Of a stretch of 64,000 nucleotides of DNA, positions 54,403-63,138 are shown piece after piece. The notes under the pieces are model-generated. The model saw only the letters and a list, made by a program, of their open reading frames with translations. It did no database searches and was not told the origin of the DNA. The position numbers and the translations under genes were made by a program. How positions within the stretch are numbered: the stretch's first letter is position 1; each line of letters starts with the position of its first letter. The DNA is from Sialis fuliginosa (lineage: Eukaryota; Arthropoda; Insecta; Megaloptera; Sialidae): assembly GCA_961205875.1 (NCBI GenBank), contig OY540820.1, positions 2,232,001-2,296,000 on the forward strand, written 5' to 3'.

Positions 54403-55262
54403 AACTTATGTTTAAGTTTATGTTAAAGTTTATGTTTAAGTTTATGTTTAAGTTTATGTTTAAATTTAAGTTTATGTTTTAATTTATGTTTAAATTTATG
54501 TTTAAATTTATGTTTTAATTTATGTTTAAAATTAAGTTTAAATTTATGTTTAAGTTTATGTTTAAATTTATGTTTAAATTTATGTTTAAATTTATGTTTA
54601 AATTTATGTTTAAATTTAAGTTTAAATTTATGTTTATGTTTATGTTTAAATTTATGTTTAAATTTATGTTTAAATTTATGTTTAAATTTATGTTCAAATT
54701 TATGTTTAAGTTTATGTTTAAGTTTATGTTTAAATTTATGTTTAAATTTATGTTTAAATTTAAGTTTAAATTTATGTTTAAATTTATGTTTTAATTTATG
54801 TTTAAATTTATGTTTAGGTTTATGTTTAAGTTTATGTTTAAATTTAAGTTTAAATTTATGTTTAAATTTATGTTTAAATTTAAGTTTAAATTTATGTTTA
54901 AATTTATGTTTAAATTTATGTTTAATTTTATGTTTAAATTTATGTTTAAATTTAAGTTTAAATTTATGTTTAAATTTATGTTTAAGTTTATGTTTAAAAT
55001 TAAGTTTAAGTTTATGTTTAAGTTAATGTTTAAATTTATGTTTAAATTTATGTTTAAATTTATGTTTTAATTTATGTTTAAATTTACGTTTAAATTTATG
55101 TTCAAGTATATGTTTAAATTTATGTTTAGGTTTATGTTTAAGTTTATGTTTAAGTTTTTGTTTAAATTTAAGTTTAAGTTTATGTTTAAGTTATTGTTTA
55201 AATTTATGTTTTAGTTTATGTTTTAATTTATGTTTAAGTTTATGTTTAAGTTTATGTTTAAA
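54403..55262 (-). repeat. Inverted dodecamer array
   Basis: The same dodecamer read on the other strand: TTTATGTTTAAA and TTTATGTTTAAG on the + strand, ~860 bp. It occupies the place where other units have pure TTTATG hexamers, and ends at a flip back to CATAAA near 55,263. Confidence 0.93.
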
Positions 55263-55568
55263 ACATAAATATAAACATAAACCTCACATAAAATTACAAA
55301 CATTAACATTAACATGAACTTTAACAATTATCATTAACATTAAATCAATTCGAATAGTTTGGATGCTAATCGGCAATTTAGAATCAAAAAGTCTAGATTT
55401 GACATTATTTGATCAAATTTGAGTGAAGTGATACTTTTCAACTCAATTGGATTTTACGTTTTACGTTTTTACGTTTAGACGATTAGTATATCATACAAAA
55501 TACAACGATTCGTATCAAATACCAGACTGAAACACACCTCAAATCACAAATTTATAATTTCAAGACAT
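55263..55568. other. Satellite edge, transition to unique DNA
   Basis: About 80 bp of decaying ACATTAACATTAACAT-like repeats, then a decayed antisense anchor (listed separately), then sequence with scattered anchor-like words (CAAAATACAACGATTCG near 55,496). I see no gene here and no clear Helitron 5' end. Confidence 0.6.
55341..55407 (-). repeat. Decayed antisense anchor fragment (copy 20)
   Basis: Read on the minus strand this aligns with the first ~69 bp of the anchor: it shares TGTCAAATCTAG, CTAAATT, CCGAT, ATCCAAA and GAATTGATTTA in the same order. It is the most diverged anchor and the only one in this orientation. Confidence 0.75.
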
Positions 55569-57861
55569 GTGAACTTCTTCTCTCAATCTGATCCACGAAA
55601 AGTAATACATAAACGTGGTATCAAGGGTCTTGACATTGCAGTCAATCCAAGCGACACTACGCTGATGGGATTTTTTAAACTTTGCCAAGAAGGCCATTTT
55701 GCAAAAACGTTGCTTTATCATGAAATTCCTACTTATTTTACTTGGAATCAGAAATACATTACACAACGAAAGCATGGAAGTTCCGTCGAAGGAATGTGAA
55801 AAAGAGATGCTCTTGAAAGAATGTACACAGTGCATCCCAACAGCTCGGAATGCTATCTTCGCATGCTCTTGCATGTAGTCAGAGGGCCCACATCTTTCGA
55901 GAGCTTAAGGATGGTGAATGAAGTACAACATAATACTTACCAATCTGCATGTAAGGCTCGAGGTCTGTTGCAAGAAGATTCTCACTGGAATGATACTTTA
56001 ATAGAAGCGGCACTTTGTTCATCTTCTGTCTCAATGAGATCATTGTTTTGCGTGTTACTTTATGGGATGCACATAAAGAGAGCTTGGCTGAAGATATTTT
56101 GCATCGCTTACGAGCAAATAATTCACAAGAAACATACAATGACCAAGTTTTTCACCTTGCACTCATTGAAATTGAAAAGCAAGTGCAAACATTGTCAGGA
56201 AAAAGTATAAAAAGTATGGACCTACCAATACCAGATACTACCAAATACCAATACCAGACTACATCAGAGAAACTTCATATAATAGATCGGAATTGCACAC
56301 CATCGCAACAAGGAATGAACTTTTACTTAATTCAGATCAAAGAAATGTTTATGATCAGGTTATTGATAGTATTCGATCCAAGTCAGGAAAATTTTTCTTT
56401 TTGGATGCTCCCGGAGACACGGGAAAACTTTCCTTATAAACCTTTTGTTGGCAAAACTTCGATCAGAGGGATAAATTGCACTTGCTGTTGCTTCCTCGGG
56501 GATTGCGGATACTTTACTGAAAGGTGACCGCACAGCCCACTCTTTTTTTAAACTACCATTGAATATGGAAAAAAATTATTATCCTGTATGCAATATACCC
56601 AAACAAAGTGCTACTTCAAAATTAATGCAAAAGTGCAGCCTTATAGTTTGGGATGAGAGTAGCATGTCCCATAAGAATCAATCGAGGCGCTTGATCGTAC
56701 TCTAAAGAATCTCCGCAATGATAAAAACATAATGGGAGGCGTCACATTTTTGGCTGCAGGGAACTTTCGACAGACATTGCCGGTCATACAACGAGGTACA
56801 CGTGCTGATGAAGTTGAAGCTTGCTTAAAGAGATCAAATTTATGGACAGAGATTGGAAGCTTTCGCTTTCTATAAATATGCGTGCTCAGTTATTTGGAGA
56901 TAACAACATGAACCAATTTTCAACTATTTTACTCCAACTTGGAAACGGAGCCATCCCAGAAACCAATAGAAAAATATCGATTGATACTATTAACTTATGC
57001 ACAAATATGAATATTCTGCAGGATTTAATCAAAAAAATTTACCCAGATATCCAAAATTTCACTTGGCATGGTTCCAATAGCGTACTATTTTAACTTCGAA
57101 AAATGAAACAGTCTAAAACATCAATAAACGATCCTGAACATGATTAAATCACCCTCCCGAACGTACACATCTGTAGATACTGTTGAAGTGGAAGAAGCAG
57201 TCCACTATCCGACTGAATTCTTGAGTTCCCTTATTCCATCCGGTTTGCCTGTTCACGCTCTTACTGTTAAAATTGGCGCACCAATAATGCTATTATGAAA
57301 CATAAGCCCTCCAAATTGTGCAATGGTACTCGCCTACAAGTAAACTGTTTGAGGGATTATGTTATTGAGGCTACTGTAATAAGTGGCACCGGTACGGGTG
57401 AAAACGTCTTAATACCCAGAATACCCATGATCCCAACAGATTTACCATTCCAATTTAAGCGTCTCCAATTTCCAATAAGGGTTTGTTTTGCAATGACTAT
57501 AAATAAGTCTCAAGGTCAAACCCTGAAAGTTGCTGGAGTTGACCTCCGGCAGCCATGCTTTTCTCATGGACAGTTATATGTCGCATGTTCACGTGTCAGT
57601 TGTTGTAGCAATTTGTATGTACTTGCGCCCAATAAAAAGACGAGAAATATTGTTTACAAAGAGGCCCTGTGATAAAATATTTGTCTTTAGATAGAAAAAG
57701 AGAAAAGAATAGTAAATAACATCATGCAAAGTATATTTAAATCAAATATTTGTCTAATGATTATTTATCTCATAATTAGCACTAAGTATTCAATTATATT
57801 TTTCAAAAATTCTAAACAATAATTCCGTAGTCCACGCGAGCGATGCCGCGGGTGCAGCTAG
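55569..57861 (+). pseudogene. Helitron helicase pseudogene (5'-truncated)
   Basis: A decayed Helitron polyprotein, C-terminal part only. In order: the linker upstream of the helicase with GPTSFESLR and SHWNDTL (55,569-56,050); a damaged Walker A (56,413-56,428, GDTGK, with a frameshift inside the motif); Walker B WDESS (56,649-56,663); the GNFRQTLP motif (56,759-56,782); and the C-terminal INKSQGQT and LYVACSRVS motifs of PIF1-family helicases (57,295-57,672). There is an in-frame stop at 55,797-55,799 and at least four frame changes. The Rep/HUH nuclease region of intact Helitrons is absent, so the element cannot be autonomous. Coordinates include the terminal non-coding part to CTAG. Confidence 0.85.
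57829..57861 (+). other. Helitron 3' terminus: hairpin plus CTAG
   Basis: A GC-rich imperfect hairpin (arms CCACGCG and CGCGGGT, near 57,832-57,853) is followed a few bases later by CTAG (57,858-57,861) and then T. Helitrons characteristically end in a short hairpin plus CTRR and insert 5' of T. The local GC content stands out from the surrounding AT-rich DNA. Confidence 0.75.
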
Positions 57862-57910
57862 TTTTATATAAAATTCAACATTATATTTGTGTTATTAAAT
57901 AATTGCAGAA

Positions 57911-58150
57911 CGATCACTCAAAAAGCATTTTGAAGCTTGCAATATCTACTTTTTATTCTCACCACCTCCCACATATTTAAATTCGCTTGAATGTTCAAAA
58001 AGTAGGATAACAAAGAAAAATATCAGTCAAACGGATTCTACACACCAGAGCGTTACAGAGCACAATTTAAAACGGTTCTCTGAGTACAGAGTAGGAAGAG
58101 TTTTTGGAAATATGCTACCGAATATAGCATGTCCGCTTACTACAATTTAG
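57911..58150 (+). CDS. Unrecognised open frame, possible terminal exon
   Basis: 80 codons stay open to a TAG at 58,148-58,150. The frame has no ATG near its start but is preceded by AATAATTGCAG (to 57,908), which could be a splice acceptor. Composition looks more like ordinary protein than the satellite frames (starts RSLKKHFEAC). No family is recognised. It may equally be chance or a mobile-element remnant. Confidence 0.2.
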   Translation, partial: RSLKKHFEACNIYFLFSPPPTYLNSLECSKSRITKKNISQTDSTHQSVTEHNLKRFSEYRVGRVFGNMLPNIACPLTTI

Positions 58151-58420
58151 TAATTGAAATTGGGTTAATATGTACCTTAGTGCTAGCCAGACTTGTACAA
58201 CCATTTATGGTAGCTTCCGCAGAAGGTAATTGACAATCTAAAAGCGTTAAGCTGTCTTCATCGAAAACAAACCAATAGCATTTGTTGTCCTCGCTATACT
58301 CATTTTTTTCACAAACAGTAACTGTGCTATGCTTAGCAAGAACAGAGAAATATAGACGAAGTTTCTCTGCTTTTATATTGACGAGCATAAATGAATCTGA
58401 TGCAGTAATTGAATTCAAAT
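58140..58420 (-). CDS. Unrecognised open frame, possible last exon
   Basis: About 93 codons, ending at the stop at 58,140. The first in-frame methionine-like codon is TTG rather than ATG, but immediately upstream on this strand is TTTATTTTAG (58,421-58,430), a plausible splice acceptor, so this may be a terminal exon. The peptide is mixed in composition, with YFSVLAKHSTVTVCE and CYWFVFDEDSLTLLDC segments. I do not recognise the family. The LTR element has inserted 15 bp upstream of its start. It overlaps the convergent + frame by 11 bp. Confidence 0.3.
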
Positions 58421-58430
58421 CTAAAATAAA

Positions 58431-58435
58431 ATCAT
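58431..58435. other. Target site duplication, left copy
   Basis: ATCAT directly abuts the left LTR and is repeated at 63,134-63,138 after the right LTR. Confidence 0.9.
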
Positions 58436-58642
58436 TGTTGTAACCTTATGAGTGGGCACACGTATAATAACACTAATATATTGTTAAATCACTTATTTAT
58501 TAGTAATACAAATAATGATACATTTATTTATAACGAATTACATTTATTAAACCTTTATACATTACGGCTTACATATGAATCAATGTACAGATGATTTCAT
58601 ACTGTATAGTTACAAGTGTACCAACTTAACCACTTTACTACA
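58436..58642 (-). repeat. 3' LTR (left copy)
   Basis: 207 bp, starting TGTTGTAACC and ending TTTACTACA on the + strand. It differs from the right copy at a single site (T versus A in ACTGTATAG/ACTGTAAAG). On the element's strand it contains TATAAAGG (58,552-58,559) and several AATAAA words. Confidence 0.95.
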
Positions 58643-58656
58643 TACCCCCATTCTTA
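58643..58656 (-). other. Candidate polypurine tract
   Basis: On the element's strand AGAATGGGGGTA lies immediately before the 3' LTR, the expected site of plus-strand priming. A second purine run, AAAAAGGGGTAGG, lies ~20 bp upstream. Confidence 0.6.
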
Positions 58657-58674
58657 GATTAAACCTACCCCTTT

Positions 58675-61600
58675 TTACAGATCTAATCGGTCCGGTGGTT
58701 TTATATTTCTTTTGGGCCTTTCTCTCTTATTAGCTATTGGACTTTTATTTCTTTCTTCTTTATCTTTTTTCTTCCCTTCTATATGTTTAGTCTTTTCAGT
58801 AATAATCGGAGTATCATTTTCTTTTTTATTATTAACAACCTCCACTTGTTCACCAGTCAACGGTTGTACATTTTTATTTAATACTGAACTCAACGCTCTT
58901 TTACATTCTAAGTCACTACTTATGTCTTCATTATTATCATTAGTATTATTTGAAATCTCTGCTCCCCTTATTATCTGATCAGTATGTCTTTTCCATATAG
59001 TAATGTTATTTCCTTCAATTATTCTAATCAAATAAATTCTTTCACCCAAAACTTCATCTATCACTCCTTTTTTCCATTGCTTTTTATTTGGATTCCTATA
59101 GTCTCTCGTATAAACAATTTCCCCTTCCATGAATTTAATATTCCTTCCTATTTTTGTCGGTTTATTTTTATTTTTATTTTCATGAAAAAGAAAGTCTAAT
59201 CTCGTTTTTATCTTTCTATTTAACATTAATTTTGATGGTGTTTCTGTTGTCACCCAGTGAGGTGTATTTCTGTATTTAAATAAATATCTACTAATTAATG
59301 TCTTAAGTGAAACATTTTGATTTTTATTATCTTTAATTGATTTTAATATGCTATTTTTAAAGGACTTTACTGCATTTTCTGCTGTTCCATTAGTTGCCGG
59401 GTTATATGGTGGTGATGTTCTAAACTTTATTCCATTTTTTTCACAAAAGTTTATAAATTCTTTTGATGTAAAAGCTGTACCATTGTCCGTAACTATTAAT
59501 TCTGGTATACCAAATCTTGCGAAAGTTTCTCTTAATTTTTCTATTACTGCTTTAGTATCTAAAGTACATTCGAAAATTTCTGGCCATTTGGTATATGCGT
59601 CTGTTATAATTAAAAAGTTTTTATTTAAAATTGGTCCTAAAAAATTTAAATGTATGCGTTCATATGGTTTGTTTGTTTCTGGCCATAGAATCGTTGTTGA
59701 TTTTTTTGGTGCGTTTCTATTACTCATACATAAATTACAGTTTTTAACAAAATTTTCTATTTCAACATCTAAGCCTGGCCACCAAAAGTAAGACCTAGCT
59801 AGCATTTTCATTTTTGATATGCCTGTGTGACATTCATGTAATTCCGTTAATAATTTATTTTGTAATTCTTTTGGAACTATTATTCTATATCCCCACATGA
59901 GTATTCCTCTCTCAGTATTTAATTCATTTTTCTTTAAATAATATGGTTTTAATTCTTCTTCAATTTTATCTGGCCATGTTGTATTTATATACTTTATAAT
60001 TTTACTTAGTATTTTATCTTTTTGTGAATAAATTCTAACTTGATTTATATCTATGGGTGTCATACCTTCTATAAAATTTATATAATCTATTTCTATTTTA
60101 TCTTTGTTTATTTTTGGTAGCGGAAGACGCGAAAGACCATCTGCCCCTCCATTATTTTCACCTTTGACATACTGTAATGTATAATCAAATTCCGAAAGAT
60201 ATGCTGCCCATCTTTGCAATTTTCCTGCACTCATAGTTGGCAAGCTTTTTCCTTCCCCAAATATTGCTAATAATGGTTTATGATCAGATGCCAAAATAAA
60301 TTTTCTTCCTGCTAAATACTGATTAAATTTTCTTACACTCCAATAAAGAGATAAAGCTTCTTTATGTATAACTGAAAATTTTTGTTCTGTTTTTGACAAA
60401 ATTCTAGAAATAAAGCTAATCGGTTTTTCTGATCCATCTGGATAAATATGAGCTAAAACTGACCCTATTCCATATTCACTAGCATCACATGACAATTTTA
60501 ACGGTAAATCAGGATTGTAATGTGTTAAAACTTTGTCTGATATTAAAATTTCTTTTGACATTTGGAACGCTTTCTCACAATTCTGATTCCATTCAAATTT
60601 TTCGTTCTTTCTTAGTAATTTATACAGCGGTTCTAGTTTATTCGATATATCCGGTATAAATCTACTATAATATTGAATCATTCCCGTATATGCTCTAACT
60701 TCTTTAATATTTTTAGGTTTAGGTACCTTAATAATTGCTTTAATTTTGTCATCATCTTTTTTTATTCCATTTGCATCTATTATATGCCCTAGATATTTAA
60801 TTTCTTGTTCAAAAAATTTACATTTTGATAGATTTAATTTAAAACCAGCTTCTTTTAACTTTTTTAAAACTTCTGTCAAATTTTCTAAATGATTTTGAAA
60901 AGAATTTCCTGTTACAATAATATCATCCATATAATTTATTACCCCTGTTAACCCTTGTAAAGTTTTCTCTACAATATTTTGAAATAATGAAACTGCTGGT
61001 TTTGTACCATATGGTAATCTATTTAATAGATAGATACCTCTATGTGTACTCCATGCTAATAATTTTCTTGTTTCATCATCTAATAATAATTGGTTATAGG
61101 CATTTGTAAAATCTAATTTTGTAAAATATTTGCCTCCTTGAAGAGCTACAAATAATTCTTCTGCCCTAGGCAGTGGATATTGTATATCCTCTAAAAATTT
61201 GTTGATAGTTATTTTATAATTAGCACATAATCTAAAACTTTTATTATTTCTAAGAACTGGAACCAAAGGTGTTCCCCATAAGTTATTTGTTACTTTGCTA
61301 ATTACGCCTTCTTTTTCTAACCTATCAAGTTCTTTTTCAACATGAGTTTTGTACGCAAAAGGTACCGTACTAGGTTTTCTGAAAATAGGATTTACTTTAT
61401 TTTTCAATTTTAAATTTATTTTTTCAAATTTATAAGTACCTAGCCCTGGTTGAAAAATTTCATCATATTCTTTCAATAACAACTTCAATTTATTTTTATA
61501 CTGTAGTGGTACTTGCTCGGTAACGGTATATTCCGTATTATTTATATTTTCGTTGACTTGTGAACAGTTAGAAATTGTGATTTGAAATTTTGTTATTAAA

Positions 61601-62256
61601 TCTCTACCCAATAATGGTTTTGAACCATTTTTAACAATAACTAATCTACAATCTTTCTTTATACCATTATAATTTACGTTAGTTTTTATCTCCCCTAGCG
61701 GAGTCATTATTGCACCATTGTACATTTTAAGCTTAACCAAAGTGGAATTTAATGAAATATTATACAATTTTTCATTATAAATTTTTTCTGGTATAACACT
61801 GATACCTGCTCCCGTATCTATTTCCATTTCGACAGGTAGTTCACCAATTTCCACTTTAATTAAAAATGGTTTTACAGATTTTTCCTTAATATTAGCTATT
61901 TTAAACATTTCTATATTATTCACTTTCGAACTATCTGAACTATCTTCCGTATCACTTAATGTCTCTACCAAGTAATTGTTGCCACTTGTGTTCTTGCACA
62001 CTGCACTTAAATGTCCTTTTTGCTGACACTTTTTACACTTGTAGAATCTATACTTGCATCTGTTGAAGTTGTGATTGCTCTTGCCGCAATGATAACACTT
62101 TAAACTTTTTTCATCTTCTTTGTTGCTGATCTGCTTCTTTGTTGAAATTGGAGGTTTGATTTTCATCTTGTTTATGTTCACTATAGCTTGATTCACTGAA
62201 TTATGTCTTATCGACGCTTCTTTTTTTAGTGCTAGATCCACTAGTTCAGTTAATTG
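58675..62256 (-). CDS. pol: pol (NC-protease-RT-RNase H-integrase), in frame with gag past a UAG
   Basis: 1,193 sense codons directly after the gag UAG, with no ATG near the start, so expression as an extension of gag is likely. Counting from the GTG at 62,241: two CX2CX4HX4C zinc knuckles (C49-C62, C69-C82); aspartic protease DTGA (142-145) and LLGRD (~210-214); reverse transcriptase with D377 and YMDD (437-440); RNase H D586, E628, D653, D701; integrase zinc finger H802, H805, C835, C838; catalytic core D919 and E955 with the usual 35-residue spacing; a C-terminal module to ~1090 and a charged tail. Two conserved acidic sites read Asn: residue 341 (RLCANYK, usually Asp) and residue 866 (first integrase catalytic Asp). 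All other key RT and RNase H residues are present. Confidence 0.93.
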   Translation of the reverse strand, partial: QLTELVDLALKKEASIRHNSVNQAIVNINKMKIKPPISTKKQISNKEDEKSLKCYHCGKSNHNFNRCKYRFYKCKKCQQKGHLSAVCKNTSGNNYLVETLSDTEDSSDSSKVNNIEMFKIANIKEKSVKPFLIKVEIGELPVEMEIDTGAGISVIPEKIYNEKLYNISLNSTLVKLKMYNGAIMTPLGEIKTNVNYNGIKKDCRLVIVKNGSKPLLGRDLITKFQITISNCSQVNENINNTEYTVTEQVPLQYKNKLKLLLKEYDEIFQPGLGTYKFEKINLKLKNKVNPIFRKPSTVPFAYKTHVEKELDRLEKEGVISKVTNNLWGTPLVPVLRNNKSFRLCANYKITINKFLEDIQYPLPRAEELFVALQGGKYFTKLDFTNAYNQLLLDDETRKLLAWSTHRGIYLLNRLPYGTKPAVSLFQNIVEKTLQGLTGVINYMDDIIVTGNSFQNHLENLTEVLKKLKEAGFKLNLSKCKFFEQEIKYLGHIIDANGIKKDDDKIKAIIKVPKPKNIKEVRAYTGMIQYYSRFIPDISNKLEPLYKLLRKNEKFEWNQNCEKAFQMSKEILISDKVLTHYNPDLPLKLSCDASEYGIGSVLAHIYPDGSEKPISFISRILSKTEQKFSVIHKEALSLYWSVRKFNQYLAGRKFILASDHKPLLAIFGEGKSLPTMSAGKLQRWAAYLSEFDYTLQYVKGENNGGADGLSRLPLPKINKDKIEIDYINFIEGMTPIDINQVRIYSQKDKILSKIIKYINTTWPDKIEEELKPYYLKKNELNTERGILMWGYRIIVPKELQNKLLTELHECHTGISKMKMLARSYFWWPGLDVEIENFVKNCNLCMSNRNAPKKSTTILWPETNKPYERIHLNFLGPILNKNFLIITDAYTKWPEIFECTLDTKAVIEKLRETFARFGIPELIVTDNGTAFTSKEFINFCEKNGIKFRTSPPYNPATNGTAENAVKSFKNSILKSIKDNKNQNVSLKTLISRYLFKYRNTPHWVTTETPSKLMLNRKIKTRLDFLFHENKNKNKPTKIGRNIKFMEGEIVYTRDYRNPNKKQWKKGVIDEVLGERIYLIRIIEGNNITIWKRHTDQIIRGAEISNNTNDNNEDISSDLECKRALSSVLNKNVQPLTGEQVEVVNNKKENDTPIITEKTKHIEGKKKDKEERNKSPIANKRERPKRNIKPPDRLDL

Positions 62257-62727
62257 CTAAGTAGGCTCTTCCTCGCATAACCTGTCGAGTATTTGGTTCT
62301 GTTGCAAACCTGTTACAAATTTGTCTTTAACAATATTTTCTAGTTGATTCCCGAATTTACATGGTATCGCCGTGTTTTTTACTCTTACAAACCAACTGCT
62401 AATATTTTCATTTGAATTTTGGCAGAGGTTGTAAAATTCAATTCTTTTTCGGTATATTGAAATTTGAGGTGAAAACTGCTTTGTTAGCATTTCAGATAAT
62501 TCATCGTATGACTTACTTGCAGGTGTATCTGGGTCACATAAGTCTCTTAATACTTTATAAGCAGTATCTCCAATTAACGTTAATAACACCGAAACTTTTC
62601 TACTGTCACCTATTTCGTTTGCCAAAAAATATTGCTCTAGTCTTTCTCTGTAAATACTCCAGTCTTCTTCAGCTTTATACTCTTTTAACACTCCAATATT
62701 CCCATATACTCTTAATTCTTGTGCCAT
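62257..62727 (-). CDS. gag: gag (capsid region), ends at UAG CAA UUA
   Basis: 156 codons from ATG at 62,725-62,727 (start MAQELRVYG). The open frame extends six codons further upstream only through a TTG, so the ATG is preferred. The helical region with IYRERLEQYF, LLTLIGDTAYKVLRDL and EMLTKQFSP is of the retrotransposon Gag/capsid type. It contains no zinc knuckle; those come after the stop, in the pol frame. The stop at 62,257-62,259 is UAG followed by CAA UUA in the same frame as pol. The assembly domain is thus made without the nucleocapsid unless the stop is read through, which is unusual. Confidence 0.9.
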   Translation of the reverse strand: MAQELRVYGNIGVLKEYKAEEDWSIYRERLEQYFLANEIGDSRKVSVLLTLIGDTAYKVLRDLCDPDTPASKSYDELSEMLTKQFSPQISIYRKRIEFYNLCQNSNENISSWFVRVKNTAIPCKFGNQLENIVKDKFVTGLQQNQILDRLCEEEPT

Positions 62728-62926
62728 TTTTCTTACACTTAACAATGAATATATTTAAATTTTGATTGCAGACAGTTCCTGAAGCTGTAATCTTTTCTTG
62801 TATTCTTCACTAATTTCTTGTGATTTTTAACAATTTTTCTTTCTTTTGACTGTATTAACCAAACACGTGCTTTTTTTCATGTAACTTTTTACTTTGTTAC
62901 TTTTTACTTTCTTCTCGTCGCCAATA
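62728..62926 (-). other. Retrotransposon 5' untranslated leader
   Basis: About 200 bp of T-rich (+ strand) sequence between the 5' LTR and the gag ATG. It contains the primer-binding site next to the LTR and no other recognised element. Confidence 0.7.
62911..62923 (-). other. Candidate primer-binding site
   Basis: On the element's strand TGGCGACGAGAAG starts 3 nt after the 5' LTR. The leading TGG pairs with the CCA tail of a tRNA. The first seven bases agree with tRNA-Arg-primed gypsy elements, but the rest does not, so I leave the tRNA unassigned. Confidence 0.65.
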
Positions 62927-63133
62927 TGTTGTAACCTTATGAGTGGGCACACGTATAATAACACTAATATATTGTTAAATCACTTATTTATTAGTAATAC
63001 AAATAATGATACATTTATTTATAACGAATTACATTTATTAAACCTTTATACATTACGGCTTACATATGAATCAATGTACAGATGATTTCATACTGTAAAG
63101 TTACAAGTGTACCAACTTAACCACTTTACTACA
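62927..63133 (-). repeat. 5' LTR (right copy)
   Basis: 207 bp, identical to the left LTR except at one site near 63,099. On the element's strand TATAAAGG (63,043-63,050) is the candidate core promoter for the genomic transcript. Confidence 0.95.
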
Positions 63134-63138
63134 ATCAT
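63134..63138. other. Target site duplication, right copy
   Basis: ATCAT, matching 58,431-58,435. Confidence 0.9.

Larger units (their letters stand above)
58436..63133 (-). mobile_element. Complete Ty3/gypsy (Mag-type) LTR retrotransposon
   Basis: A 4,698-bp element on the minus strand. It has 207-bp LTRs with TG...CA ends, a 5-bp target duplication, a candidate primer-binding site, gag, pol and a purine tract. The pol order protease, RT, RNase H, integrase is that of Ty3/gypsy (Metaviridae); the KLQRWA...LSRLPLP passage after RNase H is typical of the Mag lineage. There is no envelope frame. With one difference between LTRs it is a recent insertion. Gag and pol are separated by one in-frame UAG, and the integrase lacks its first catalytic Asp, so this copy may be non-autonomous. 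Confidence 0.95.

Noticed and set aside
1..55262. CRISPR array
   Set aside because: Repeat spacing is 6 or 12 bp without unique spacers; the anchors are themselves the conserved part, with no cas genes and an evidently eukaryotic context.
55560..56139. Minus-strand open frames opposite the Helitron helicase (55,560-55,874; 55,879-56,139)
   Set aside because: Shadows of the plus-strand helicase, which carries the recognisable motifs.
58712..59791. Plus-strand open frames opposite pol (58,712-58,978; 58,984-59,199; 59,348-59,791) and opposite gag (62,412-62,765)
   Set aside because: Antisense shadows of the retrotransposon genes; hydrophobic, low-complexity translations without a recognisable family.
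62728..62745. Upstream start for gag at 62,745
   Set aside because: That codon is TTG; the first ATG in frame is at 62,725-62,727 and fits the usual Gag start better.
62894..63085. 63-codon plus-strand frame across the right LTR
   Set aside because: Lies within the LTR and leader on the strand opposite to the element; a chance frame.
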